A stretch of 64,000 nt of DNA. It comes from DASQFI01 sp035633215. Lineage in GTDB: Bacteria > Acidobacteriota > Vicinamibacteria > Vicinamibacterales > SCN-69-37. The number at the start of each line of letters is the position of its first letter. The first letter of the stretch is position 1. Below the pieces are notes generated by a model, which saw only the letters and a program-made list of their open reading frames with translations, was not told where the DNA came from and searched no databases. The stretch covers positions 186,001 to 250,000 of the forward strand of contig DASQFI010000059.1 in assembly GCA_035633215.1 (NCBI GenBank), given 5' to 3'. The position numbers and the translations under genes were made by a program. This document shows positions 50,442 to 59,164 of the stretch, piece by piece.

Positions 50442-50855
50442 ACATCCTCCAACACGGGCCAGAAACGACGCGGGCAGTGGGTGAATCTATGCCAGTGCGC
50501 GGTTGAGATCAACCGCTGGCGCGATTGCACTCATTACGCGCCCGCCAAACCGAGACCTCCGAAGACGGTCTCGGGCGGCACGACAGCCGTGCTGTCGTAC
50601 AGGACATATTCAAGATTCCCATTCAGGTCATTGAGAAAGTTCATAGAAAAATCTTGTCGTAATGGCCCTGGCCTTGGTGGGTCGTTGGCGGCGGCGTCGC
50701 CTGCTGTGCGGCCAGAATGGCCGACTCATGCTGCTCCTGAAATCCCCGGAACGTTCGGGAAACTATACGCTCATCAGTGCCGCCCGGCGTAGTCCTCCGG
50801 CGAAGGGCGCCGCTGCGCATGCTGGGGAGCAGCATTTGATCCATTCCCTGTGCTC
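50442..50855. other. 414-bp divergent intergenic region with two small hairpins
   Basis: No convincing gene is seen here. It contains CGAGACC/GGTCTCG (50551-50557, 50567-50573) and ACGACAGC-CGT-GCTGTCGT (50580-50598), two perfect stems seven bases apart. The second recalls the ACACGACAGCC word of the structured elements at 38.5 and 41.4 kb. The promoters of both flanking genes should be within this region. Confidence 0.4.
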
Positions 50856-52250
50856 ATGACCCGACGCTGGAAGATCGGAGTCGGCGGCGCCCTCCTGACC
50901 CTCACGCTGGTGATCGCTATCGCGGTGGGATTCGGTCGGCCGATGTTGGAGATTGCCACGGGGTATAAGGCGAAGATGCTGTGCTCCGAGGTCTTCGTCG
51001 CGGGGCGCGCACCCGCAGACGTCGTCGCGGAGCTCGAATCCCAGGATCTGACGGCCCTTCGGTTCATCTCGGCCTCGATCGACCACAGGACGCGGACGGC
51101 CACGGTTCGCGCGCCGCTCGGCATCATGACGCGTGAAGCGCGCTTCCGCGACAGCGGCGGGTGTCTCCTCGCATTCGATCGACAGCCGCCGCCGGCGGCC
51201 GCCGATCAACCGCGAAACGAGCCGGCACCGTCCGCAACCGATCTCGCCTCGTCTCAGGGCACCGAAATGAAGACACGGCTCACGGCCGTGCTGGACGACG
51301 CCTTCTCGGAGACCGATCGCACGCGCCCTCGCCAGACGCGCGCCATCGTGCTGATGTCCAACGGTCAGATCGTGGCGGAGCGTTATGCGACCGGCTTCAC
51401 GGCAGCCACGCCGATGCTGGGCTGGTCGATGGCCAAGAGCGTGGTGAACGCGCTGGCGGGCATTCTGGTTGGCCACGGCCGGCTTGCCCTTGACGCTCCG
51501 GTGCGCGTCCCGTTGTGGAGCGCACCAGACGATCCTCGAAATCGCATCACGCTCGATCACCTCTTGCGGATGAGCAGCGGACTCCGATTCGACGAGGAAA
51601 TGACCAAACCGGTCACGGACATCCTCACCGCGCTCTTTCGCATCCCCGACATGGCCGCCTTTGCCGCCGACAAACCGCTCGAGGCGGCGCCCGGCACGCG
51701 CTGGCAGTACTCGAGCGGCACCAGCCTGATCCTCTCGGGCGTCATTCGCAGCGTGCTCGGCGACGTCGAGTACCGGACGTTCCCGCGCGCGGCGCTCTTC
51801 GATCCGATCGGCATGTCCAGCGCGGTCCTCGAAACCGATGCCACCGGCACCTTCGCCGCGTCGTCATTCATGTACGCGACCGCGGGCGACTGGGCGCGGT
51901 TGGGTCAGCTCTACCTTCAGGACGGCGTCTGGAACGGGAGCCGCATTCTTCCGGAGGGATGGGTCACCTACTCGCGCACTCCTGCGCCCGCACACCCAAC
52001 CGGCGCCTACGGCGCGCATTTCTGGCTTCAGATTCCGGAGGAATACGGAGCGTCGCACGCCCCTCTTCCGAACGATGCGTTTCACGCCGCCGGGCACGAA
52101 GGTCAATTCGTGACGATCATCCCATCACGCCAGGTGGTGATCGTCCGGCTTGGAAAAACGAGGTACGGCGGGGTGTGGGATCAGAGCGCGTTCGTCAGTA
52201 ATGTCCTGAGAGCGCTCGCCCCAGTTGCTGGAAGCCCTGGCTCTCGGTAA
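50856..52250 (+). CDS. exported serine beta-lactamase-like hydrolase
   Basis: The 464-residue protein has an N-terminal hydrophobic anchor ('GGALLTLTLVIAIAVGFG'), a ~120-residue linker domain, then a class C beta-lactamase/DD-peptidase-like fold. It shows 'GWSMAKSVVNALAG' (SxxK, serine near residue 191), 'WQYSSGTSLILSG' in the position of the YxN motif, and 'HAAGHEGQFVTIIP' in the position of KTG (here HEG). Such proteins include esterases and peptidases as well as beta-lactamases, so antibiotic resistance should not be assumed. A GTG at 50850 is an alternative start. Confidence 0.87.
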   Translation: MTRRWKIGVGGALLTLTLVIAIAVGFGRPMLEIATGYKAKMLCSEVFVAGRAPADVVAELESQDLTALRFISASIDHRTRTATVRAPLGIMTREARFRDSGGCLLAFDRQPPPAAADQPRNEPAPSATDLASSQGTEMKTRLTAVLDDAFSETDRTRPRQTRAIVLMSNGQIVAERYATGFTAATPMLGWSMAKSVVNALAGILVGHGRLALDAPVRVPLWSAPDDPRNRITLDHLLRMSSGLRFDEEMTKPVTDILTALFRIPDMAAFAADKPLEAAPGTRWQYSSGTSLILSGVIRSVLGDVEYRTFPRAALFDPIGMSSAVLETDATGTFAASSFMYATAGDWARLGQLYLQDGVWNGSRILPEGWVTYSRTPAPAHPTGAYGAHFWLQIPEEYGASHAPLPNDAFHAAGHEGQFVTIIPSRQVVIVRLGKTRYGGVWDQSAFVSNVLRALAPVAGSPGSR

Positions 52251-52258
52251 TCGCGCTG

Positions 52259-52295
52259 TTTCGCCTTTGCGCCTTTTGAGGCTTTGCGCCTTTGC
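52259..52295. repeat. short CTTTGCG-type repeat between convergent stops
   Basis: Units GCCTTTGC, GCCTTTTGA, GGCTTTGC and GCCTTTGC run from near the beta-lactamase-like stop to the ADOP stop. It is a smaller relative of the heptamer/octamer arrays and sits in the same position, between two convergent genes. Confidence 0.5.
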
Positions 52296-54722
52296 TTATT
52301 CATGTCTCAATGCGACGACCGGATCGAGACGGAGACCTCGTCTCGCTCCCGCGTATCCAGCAAAGAGTGTCACGACGATGAGCAGCAGCGCGATGCCACC
52401 AAACGTGACTGGATCGAGCGGGCTCAGGCCGTAGAGGAACGACGCGATGAACCGGGTCCCAGCCGCGGCAAGTCCCACGCCCAGCACCACGCCAATCAAC
52501 GTGAGCCGGATCGCGCCGCCGACGACGACGCGGAAGATGTTGCGGCGGCTGGCGCCGAGCGCGACCCGGATGCCAATCTCCTTCAGCCGGCGCGTCAGCG
52601 TGTAGCAGACCAGCCCATACAGTCCGCCTGCCGCGAGCAGCAGCCCGATGACGCCGGTCACGCCGAAGACGCCCTGGGCGATCCGCGCGGGAATGAGGGT
52701 GAAGCCCATCGCCTCGCGCAGCGCCTCCGCGGTCAAGGGAGCGGCGGTGCCGTCGATCTCCCGCACCATCCGCCGGATGTCCGCGAGAACCATTGACGGC
52801 GCCGCGGCGGTCCGAACATGAATCGTGAGCTGCGAACCGAAACGCTGCCGCGCGGGCAGATAAACGAACGGCTCAATCTGGCCCGCGAAGGACGCGTACA
52901 TCGCGTCCGTGACCACGCCGACGATCTCGCGTGCTTCCGGTTCGCCGTCGAGCTTCACGTGTTTTCCCAACGCGCCGTCGGCTGGCCAGTATCGGCGCGA
53001 CATCGTCTCGTTGACAATCGCGACCGGCGGCGCACTCGCCGTGTCGCGCAGCGCGAAGTCGCGTCCGGTGATCAGTGTCCGCCTGAGCGTGGAAAAGTAG
53101 TCGTCCGAGATCCGGTTGTACGGCAGTTGCAGACGCGCCGGTCCCCCACGCTGGTCGAAACCGCGGATCGTGACCGCCACGCTCGATCCACGCGAGCCCA
53201 TCGGCACGAAGTCCGCGAGCGCGGCGCTCTCCACGCCAGGAAAATGCCGCGCGCGTTGTAGAACGTCCTCAAAGAACGTCTCGGTCCGAGTGCGGTCGTA
53301 GCCGAGTGGCTGCAGATCGAACGTCGCGATGACGACCTGGTCCGGATCGAAACCGACGTCGACGCGGCTGACGTTCCGCAAGCTTCGAAACAGGAGCGCA
53401 GCCGCGATGAGCAGCAGACACGACAGCGCCACCTGGACCACCAGGAGTCCGCCGCGCAGCCTCGATCGTCGACCGAAGGTTCCTCGCGCATCCCTCATGA
53501 GAGACACGAGATCGACGCGTGATGCCTGCAGCGCGGGCGCGAGGCCGAATCCAAGCGTCGCGGCGGCGCACATGAGCGCCGTGAAGAGCAGCACCCGGCC
53601 ATCGATCTGAAGGTTCAGGAAGATCGGTCCGCCGGTGGGACCGGCGGTGGGTGAAAAGCCGTTCAGGAGACCCAGGGCGGCCGCCGAAAGACCCAGCCCC
53701 GCGGCTGCCCCCGCGATCGCCAGAAGGCCGCTCTCGATGAGCAACTGAACGACGATTCGCCGCCGGCCGGCTCCGAGCGCGAGTCTCGTCGCCAGTTCGC
53801 TCCGGCGCGCGCTGGCGCGCGCGAGCAGCAGGCTCGCGACGTTGGCGCAGGCAAGCAGCAGGACCACGCTGACGACGGCCGTGAGCAACAGGAGGAACGC
53901 GGCGGCAAAGCGGGCCAGAAGCGGATGCGCCCCTCTCGCGCTTCCGATCACGAATCCGCGATCGGGCTCGCGGGCTGGATTCTCGTCGAGCATGCGGCGC
54001 ACCAGCACGCCAAGCTCGGCAGAGGCGGTCTGCTGGGTGACACCGGGCTTCAATCGGCCGACCAGCATGATCGAGGTGGCGTCGCCACGCGCGCCTGGCG
54101 CTTCGCCAGTGCCCGCCATCACCGCGGGCAGCCAGATATCCGTGTCGACACCCGGGAAGGTCCCGACGAACCCGCCCGGAGCGATCCCGACGATTGCGAA
54201 GTCGTGATGGTTGATGGTCAGGCTCCGGCCGACGACGGCCGGGTCGGCGCCGAAGCGGCGGCGCCAGAAGCGATCGCTGATGATCGCCACCGGCGCGTCG
54301 ACGCCAGGTCGATCCTCGGCCGGCCCGAAATTGCGTCCGATGCGCGGCGCCACGCCGAGAACGGAGAAGTAGCCGCCGGTGACGAACTCGGCCGAGACGG
54401 GCTGCGGACCTTCGGACCCGCCAAAGACGACCGATCGAATCTGATGTCCCGCTACGCCAGCAAACGACGAGGCGCGGTCGCGCAGGTATTGATACTCATC
54501 GAAGTTGGCCGAACGGAACGACTGATCGCCGCGCTGAGACCGGCCGATGCGCACGAGCTCCCCGTCACCTGGCCCGCCGAGCGGCCTCAGCAACACCGCG
54601 TTCACGACGCCGAACATCGTCGTGTTGACGGCAATGGCGAGCGCGAGCGAGCCCACGGCCGGCCAGGTGAGCGAGGGCGTGCGGGTCAGGACGCGGACGG
54701 CGTAGCGGAGATCGCTCGTCAT
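52296..54722 (-). CDS. ADOP-family ABC permease
   Basis: The 808-residue permease lacks the cytosolic prefix and begins 'MTSDLRYAVRVLTRTPSLTW', followed by 'AIAVNTTMFGVVNAVLLRPL'. It has the MacB-like periplasmic part and the first FtsX core ('LACANVASLLLARASARR', 'ELATRLALGAGRRRIVVQLL'). A second core follows ('IGIRVALGASRRNIFRVVV') and the end is 'AGARRGLRLDPVVALRHE'. No PadR gene is adjacent. It is divergent from the molybdopterin oxidoreductase gene. It is intact, and is the third complete ADOP in this window. Confidence 0.92.
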   Translation of the reverse strand: MTSDLRYAVRVLTRTPSLTWPAVGSLALAIAVNTTMFGVVNAVLLRPLGGPGDGELVRIGRSQRGDQSFRSANFDEYQYLRDRASSFAGVAGHQIRSVVFGGSEGPQPVSAEFVTGGYFSVLGVAPRIGRNFGPAEDRPGVDAPVAIISDRFWRRRFGADPAVVGRSLTINHHDFAIVGIAPGGFVGTFPGVDTDIWLPAVMAGTGEAPGARGDATSIMLVGRLKPGVTQQTASAELGVLVRRMLDENPAREPDRGFVIGSARGAHPLLARFAAAFLLLLTAVVSVVLLLACANVASLLLARASARRSELATRLALGAGRRRIVVQLLIESGLLAIAGAAAGLGLSAAALGLLNGFSPTAGPTGGPIFLNLQIDGRVLLFTALMCAAATLGFGLAPALQASRVDLVSLMRDARGTFGRRSRLRGGLLVVQVALSCLLLIAAALLFRSLRNVSRVDVGFDPDQVVIATFDLQPLGYDRTRTETFFEDVLQRARHFPGVESAALADFVPMGSRGSSVAVTIRGFDQRGGPARLQLPYNRISDDYFSTLRRTLITGRDFALRDTASAPPVAIVNETMSRRYWPADGALGKHVKLDGEPEAREIVGVVTDAMYASFAGQIEPFVYLPARQRFGSQLTIHVRTAAAPSMVLADIRRMVREIDGTAAPLTAEALREAMGFTLIPARIAQGVFGVTGVIGLLLAAGGLYGLVCYTLTRRLKEIGIRVALGASRRNIFRVVVGGAIRLTLIGVVLGVGLAAAGTRFIASFLYGLSPLDPVTFGGIALLLIVVTLFAGYAGARRGLRLDPVVALRHE

Positions 54723-54937
54723 GGCGCACTACTTTACATTACAAAGTTATTTTTACCACAAGAAAATCGACGGTCGTGCGGACCGGCGTCCTGTCGATCC
54801 CCGCTGTGGGTCAGCGCGTGACGTCTCGCAACGGCGACTCGGCCGGTTGGCAAGGTCCGGATACCGCCGGCTGAGTTATAGTGGCCCCGTCCGGCTCCCA
54901 CCCACGAAGAATCGGATCGTTTGAATCGGGAGGCGCC

Positions 54938-56077
54938 ATGTCTGGCACCCTCAGCCGTCGCGAAGTACTGCACGATCTGCTGGCCGCAGGCGTGGTCCTG
55001 GGCACGGGCTGGCCCGCGCTCGCTCAGGGCGAGGAAGTCATCCCGTTCACGGATCTCCCGGCGCCGGCCGCCAATGCGCGCGTCCCGCCGAGCCTGACGC
55101 AATACTTCACGGACAACAGCCTCTTCTTTGCCGTGCAGCACTACCCCGTGCCGCCGGCGATCGATCCGGCGGCCTACAAGCTCCGCATCACTGGCCTGGT
55201 CGACCGGCCGATGGAGCTCACGCTCGCCGCGGTGAAAACGCGGCCGCGCATCGAAGAGGTCGTCGGGTTCGAGTGCTCCGGCAACAACAACGGGCGCGGC
55301 AATCCGCTCCTCGGCAACGCGCGCTGGGCCGGCACCAGCGTCGCGCGTCTGCTGAAAGAGGCGGGCATCCGCGCGTCCGCCCGCGAGGTCGTGTTCTTCG
55401 GCGCCGACACCGGCACGGAAGAGATCACGCACGGCGGACCGGCGGAAAAAGTCGAGCAGCACTTCGGCCGCTCGTTGTCCCTGGACGACGCGATGCGGCC
55501 GGAGGTGATGCTGTCGGACACGATGAACGGCCAGCCCATGCCGCACTCGCACGGCGCGCCGGTCCGCCTCGTCGTGCCGGGCTGGTACGGCGTCGCGAAC
55601 GTGAAGTGGCTCAATCACATCCACGTGCAGGACAGCCGTTTCATGGGCCGGTTCATGGCGCGCGACTACGTGACGCTGCGCGGACAGTCGGTCGGGGCCG
55701 CCACCGTGTGGAATGAAACGTCCGTCGGCCGGACGCGCCTCAAGTCCGCGATTGGCCGTGTCACGCGCACCGGCGCCTCGCTGAAGGCCACCGGCTTCGC
55801 GCTCACCGACGGCACGCCGCTCAAGGTCGTGGAGGTCAGCGTCAACGGCGGCCCCTGGAAGCCGGCCGTGCTCGACAAACGGAACACGCGCTATTCCTGG
55901 CAGCTCTTCACATACGAGTGGTCAGGCGCGCAGCCGGGCGCGCCGTCCGGCGAACACACGATCGTCTCCCGGGCCACCGACATTCGCGGCGAGGTGCAAC
56001 CCACGGACGAGGATCTGCGCAGCAAGAAGACGCGCTGGGAGAACAACGGTCAGTTTCTTCGGAAATTCAAGATCTGA
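54938..56077 (+). CDS. sulfite oxidase-type molybdopterin oxidoreductase, Tat-exported
   Basis: The 379-residue protein starts with a Tat-like signal ('LSRREVLHDLLAAGVVLG', with RR in the n-region) and has the sulfite-oxidase fold. The Mo-ligating cysteine is in 'VVGFECSGNNNGRG' (near residue 112), with 'HGAPVRLVVPGWYGVANVKW' and 'MARDYVTLRG' in the cofactor pocket, and a C-terminal Mo-co dimerisation domain ('EVSVNGGPWKPAVLD'). It oxidises or reduces a small molecule in the periplasm; the substrate is unknown. GGGAGG precedes the ATG. No haem or membrane subunit is adjacent. Confidence 0.88.
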   Translation: MSGTLSRREVLHDLLAAGVVLGTGWPALAQGEEVIPFTDLPAPAANARVPPSLTQYFTDNSLFFAVQHYPVPPAIDPAAYKLRITGLVDRPMELTLAAVKTRPRIEEVVGFECSGNNNGRGNPLLGNARWAGTSVARLLKEAGIRASAREVVFFGADTGTEEITHGGPAEKVEQHFGRSLSLDDAMRPEVMLSDTMNGQPMPHSHGAPVRLVVPGWYGVANVKWLNHIHVQDSRFMGRFMARDYVTLRGQSVGAATVWNETSVGRTRLKSAIGRVTRTGASLKATGFALTDGTPLKVVEVSVNGGPWKPAVLDKRNTRYSWQLFTYEWSGAQPGAPSGEHTIVSRATDIRGEVQPTDEDLRSKKTRWENNGQFLRKFKI

Positions 56078-56089
56078 AAAGAATGGGCG

Positions 56090-56222
56090 GTTCCGAAGTG
56101 CCCGGGTTCCGGGGTTGCAAAGCGAACTTCGGAACCCTGGAACCTCGGAACTTCGGAACCTGGTCGGCCCTTGACGAACTCCGGAACTCCGGAACCTCGG
56201 AATCCCGCACCCCGGAACCCCC
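56090..56222. repeat. octamer-arm inverted-repeat element (GAACYYCG family)
   Basis: 8-bp units such as GAACTTCG, GAACCCTG, GAACCTCG, GAACTTCG (56123-56154) and GAACTCCG, GAACTCCG, GAACCTCG (56176-56199) face complementary units GTTCCGAA, GTTCCGGG on the left. The element lies between convergent genes like the heptamer elements, but with an 8-bp period. Confidence 0.7.
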
Positions 56223-56228
56223 ATAGTT

Positions 56229-56573
56229 TTACCGCCGGCGATCCCGCCGATCTTCGCCGCGATCGCGCAGGTCTTCGCGCCTGTCCCGTCGATCCTCACG
56301 GCGATCGCGGAGGTCTTCGCGGCGATCGCGGCGGTCCTCGAATCGATCGCGCAGCCCGCCGTCGTGTAGACGATCGCGGCGATCCTCGCGAAGATCGCGA
56401 CGGTCCTCACGCCGATCGCGCACGTCTTCGCGGCGGTCACGGCGATCCTCCATCCGATCCCGACGGTCCTCGAGTCGATCCCGAACCGGTCCCTGCGGCG
56501 TGAAGGCGCGCGCGGTGACTGGCGTCAGAAGCGAAATCGCCAGCATGCCCGCGGCCGTGGATCCCCAAGTCAT
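56229..56573 (-). CDS. exported Arg/Asp-rich heptapeptide-repeat protein
   Basis: The 114-residue protein has a signal peptide ('STAAGMLAISLLTPVTARA') and then about eleven imperfect copies of a seven-residue unit close to RRDRRED (variants VRDRLED, RRDRMED, LRDRRED, RRDLRED), with one break at 'LHDGGL'. A strong RBS (GGAGG, five bases from the ATG) supports a real gene. The mature chain is highly charged, with alternating opposite charges, and probably forms a single salt-bridged helix. I know no function; similar short repeat proteins are annotated as hypothetical. The repeated DNA may vary in copy number between strains. Confidence 0.75.
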   Translation of the reverse strand: MTWGSTAAGMLAISLLTPVTARAFTPQGPVRDRLEDRRDRMEDRRDRREDVRDRREDRRDLREDRRDRLHDGGLRDRFEDRRDRREDLRDRREDRRDRREDLRDRGEDRRDRRR

Positions 56574-56670
56574 GTCTGCCTCCGTCTTGCAGGCGCTCCA
56601 CTACCTTGGACCGGGACCAGCCGCCGAGGGCTTAATTGCGGCCGCCGCGTGACAGAATTGTCGGGAGACC

Positions 56671-57201
56671 ATGCCTCACATCATCGAGAAAGCCGCAACG
56701 GGCCGGGCGAAATGCCGGGGATGTGACACGCGGATCGCCGCAGGGCTGCTTCGGTTCGGCGAGCGCCTGCCCAATCCGTATGCGGAGGATGGCGGCGAGA
56801 TGACGCACTGGTTTCATCTCGCGTGCGCGGCGTTCAAGCGTCCCGCGCCGTTCCTCGAGACCGTCCCGGCGAGCGCCGAAATCGAGGATCGAGAGACGCT
56901 CGAGCGCGAAGCGACGGCCGGGATCACGCACCGCCGGCTGGCCCGCGTAAACACCGCGGAACGCTCGTCCACCGGACGCGCTGTGTGCCGATCGTGTCAG
57001 ACGACGATCGCGAAAGGCGCCTGGCGGATTACGCTCGTCTACTACGAAGACGGCCGCTTCGTCGCATCAGGATTCATTCACGTCGGGTGCGCGCAGCCGT
57101 ACCTGGAAACCACCGACATCATGCGACGCGTGAAGTACTTCACGCCGTCGCTCACCGATGCGGATCTGGCGGAGATTCAGACGGAGCTGGGCGTGGCTTG
57201 A
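56671..57201 (+). CDS. tandem PARP-type zinc-finger protein
   Basis: The 176-residue protein contains two zinc fingers of the PARP type. The first is 'GRAKCRGCDTRIAAGLLRFG' ... 'HWFHLACAAF' (C15, C18, H49, C52: C-x2-C-x30-H-x2-C). The second is 'GRAVCRSCQTTIAKGAWRI' ... 'FIHVGCAQPYL'. In eukaryotic PARP-1 and DNA ligase III this finger recognises DNA breaks. There is no catalytic domain here; a short C-terminal helical tail ('LTDADLAEIQTELGVA') ends the protein. A DNA-end-binding or regulatory role is a reasonable inference, not shown. Confidence 0.85.
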   Translation: MPHIIEKAATGRAKCRGCDTRIAAGLLRFGERLPNPYAEDGGEMTHWFHLACAAFKRPAPFLETVPASAEIEDRETLEREATAGITHRRLARVNTAERSSTGRAVCRSCQTTIAKGAWRITLVYYEDGRFVASGFIHVGCAQPYLETTDIMRRVKYFTPSLTDADLAEIQTELGVA

Positions 57202-57215
57202 GGCGTGGGGCCCTT

Positions 57216-57515
57216 CTACCCCCCCGCCATCGCCCCGACGATCAAGAACGGCTCGCTCCCCTTCGCCACGGCGTCCGGCAGAAGCGCATCGGGCGAATCG
57301 TGCGACACGTCCTCTTCGCACGCGAAAAATCGCACGAGCGGCCGGCGCGCGAACGTGACGTGGTCGCGGACCATTCCGCGCAACACGGGGTAGTGGCCTT
57401 CGAGGGCATCGAGCACCGATCGCTGCGTGACCGGGCCATCGACGTTCACGGTCAGCTCGCCGCCGACATCAGCCAGCGTCCGCAGATGCGCCGGGAGGAT
57501 GACGCGAATCGTCAT
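57216..57515 (-). CDS. MoaD/ThiS-family ubiquitin-like protein
   Basis: The 99-residue protein has a beta-grasp pattern ('IRVILPAHLRTLADVGGELT', 'VLDALEGHYPVLRG') and ends in the hallmark Gly-Gly ('FLIVGAMAGG'), so it can in principle be adenylated and thiocarboxylated like MoaD or ThiS. Its ATG overlaps the stop of the BNR propeller gene (ATGA, 57512-57515). No activating E1-like MoeB/ThiF is adjacent. Role in molybdopterin synthesis is possible (a molybdoenzyme lies 1.1 kb away), but coupling to the propeller suggests a specialised function. Confidence 0.85.
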   Translation of the reverse strand: MTIRVILPAHLRTLADVGGELTVNVDGPVTQRSVLDALEGHYPVLRGMVRDHVTFARRPLVRFFACEEDVSHDSPDALLPDAVAKGSEPFLIVGAMAGG

Positions 57516-58633
57516 GACAGGGACTGCACCTCGACCGACAGCACCGGCGGGAGATCTCGCACGATCGGCGCCCAGTGATCGCCGCCGTCGGCCGAACCGT
57601 ACACCTGCCCGCCCGTCGTTCCGAAGTACACACCGCAGGGGTCGAGCCGGTCCACGGCCATCGCGTCGCGCAGGACGTTGACGTAGCAGTCGCGCAGCGG
57701 CAGCCCGTTCGTGAGCGCCTCCCAGTCGTTTTCAGTGCCGCCGGTGCGGCTGCGGAACACGCGCAGCTTGCCGTCGGGCGGAAAGTGCTCCGAGTCGCTC
57801 TTGATCGGCACGACGTAGATCGTCTCGGGCTCGTGCGCGTGTACGTCGATCGCGAATCCAAAGTCGCTCGGCAGGCTTCCGCTCACTTCCTGCCACGAGT
57901 CGCCCGCATCGTCGCTCCGCATGACGTCCCAGTGCTTCTGCATGAACAGCACGTTCGGACGCGACGGGTGCATCGCAATCCGGTGGACGCAGTGGCCGAC
58001 CTCGGCTGTCGGATTCGGAATTCCTTCGGATCGCAGGCCGCGGTTGATCGGCCGCCAGGTCTTGCCGGCATCATCGGTGCGGAACGCGCCCGCGGCGGAA
58101 ATCGCGATGAAGATCCGCGCCGGATCGCGCGGATCGAGCACGATCGTATGCAGACACAGGCCGCCCGCGCCGGGCTGCCACCGCGAGCCGGACTCGTGGC
58201 CGCGCAACGCCGGCAGTTCCTGCCACGTCGCGCCGGCGTCGTCGCTCCGGAACAGCGCGGCGTCCTCGACACCGGCATAGACGATGTCGGGATTGGTCAG
58301 ACCGGGCTCGAGATGCCAGACCCGCTTGAATTCCCACGGATGCGGCGTGCCGTCGTACCACTGATGCGTGCCAGGCTCTCCTTCGTAGACGAAGCGGTTC
58401 CCCGCGGCCTCCCACGTCTTGCCGCCGTCATTCGAGCGCTGAATCACCTGGCCGAACCATCCGCTCGACTGCGACGCGTACAGCCGATTCGGATCCACCG
58501 GCGATGCCTTCAAGTGATAGATCTCCCAGCCGGCGAAGTGTGGGCCGCTGACGTCCCAGTCCTTCCGTTTGCCGTCTGATGTCAGCGCGAATGCGCCCTT
58601 CCGCGTGCCGACCAGAACGCGAACCCCCTTCAT
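57512..58633 (-). CDS. BNR/sialidase-like propeller protein coupled to MoaD-like protein
   Basis: The 373-residue protein lacks a signal peptide and carries Asp-box repeats: 'IQRSNDGGKTWEAAGN', 'LFRSDDAGATWQEL', 'FRTDDAGKTWRPI', 'MRSDDAGDSWQEVSG' and 'VYGSADGGDHWAPI'. It is a compact cytosolic propeller of the exo-alpha-sialidase/WD40-like group. Sialidase activity is unlikely to be inferable from the repeats. AAAGGA precedes the ATG. The stop overlaps the MoaD-like gene, so equal translation of a propeller and a ubiquitin-like protein is expected, possibly as scaffold and modifier. Confidence 0.85.
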   Translation of the reverse strand: MKGVRVLVGTRKGAFALTSDGKRKDWDVSGPHFAGWEIYHLKASPVDPNRLYASQSSGWFGQVIQRSNDGGKTWEAAGNRFVYEGEPGTHQWYDGTPHPWEFKRVWHLEPGLTNPDIVYAGVEDAALFRSDDAGATWQELPALRGHESGSRWQPGAGGLCLHTIVLDPRDPARIFIAISAAGAFRTDDAGKTWRPINRGLRSEGIPNPTAEVGHCVHRIAMHPSRPNVLFMQKHWDVMRSDDAGDSWQEVSGSLPSDFGFAIDVHAHEPETIYVVPIKSDSEHFPPDGKLRVFRSRTGGTENDWEALTNGLPLRDCYVNVLRDAMAVDRLDPCGVYFGTTGGQVYGSADGGDHWAPIVRDLPPVLSVEVQSLS

Positions 58634-58918
58634 GCTGTGTCCTTTCCCGGAAGCGGCGGAAAAACCGCCGCAAAAACTCAGTATGCACCGACCTGTCGGC
58701 CTGCGCCTACTCGCATGCCGGCAGCGACGCCCTCGATCGTGGGGGCATGTTAGTGCGCTGTATGTCTCCGATAGTCGCTACGTGTGAGGGCCGATTCCCG
58801 AACCCGCCGGTTGTAGAACAATGTCGGCGCGATCGAGGACTGCCGCGGTTCGGCGAGCCTGAAAGCGGCGCAAAATCCGGCATCGAGTGGGAACGACGCT
58901 TGCTACGAATGCAAGACC

Positions 58919-59146
58919 GTGGACATCACGCTGACCTCAACCCTGACGGCTGAGGATGAGAACATCATCGCCCCGGCGATTCTGCAGGCGCTCACGAGCA
59001 TTCTCGACCACCTGCCGATCGCCTATCGAGTGCGCATCGACACCGTCGACTCCCAGAGCTATCAACACAGCGGACCGGACCGCACGCGACTCACGCCGGA
59101 CGGGCGCTTTCGGTCCGCCTCGCCGGCACCGGCATCCGACGGCTGA
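58919..59146 (+). CDS. small hypothetical protein
   Basis: A GTG-started frame of 75 residues ('MDITLTSTLTAEDENIIAPA' to the TGA at 59144) has the strong third-position GC bias of the neighbouring genes. This argues that it is coding. The first ~50 residues look like a small folded helix/strand domain, and the tail is Pro/Ser/Ala-rich. No RBS of strength is evident and I recognise no family. It is convergent with the di-haem oxidoreductase gene, 19 bp away. Confidence 0.45.
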   Translation: MDITLTSTLTAEDENIIAPAILQALTSILDHLPIAYRVRIDTVDSQSYQHSGPDRTRLTPDGRFRSASPAPASDG

Positions 59147-59164
59147 GAAAGGCCTTGTGCCCAT

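Noticed and set aside
50641..50844. Minus-strand 67-residue frame in the creatininase/beta-lactamase spacer
   Set aside because: No RBS, no domain, not positioned for either promoter; judged non-coding.
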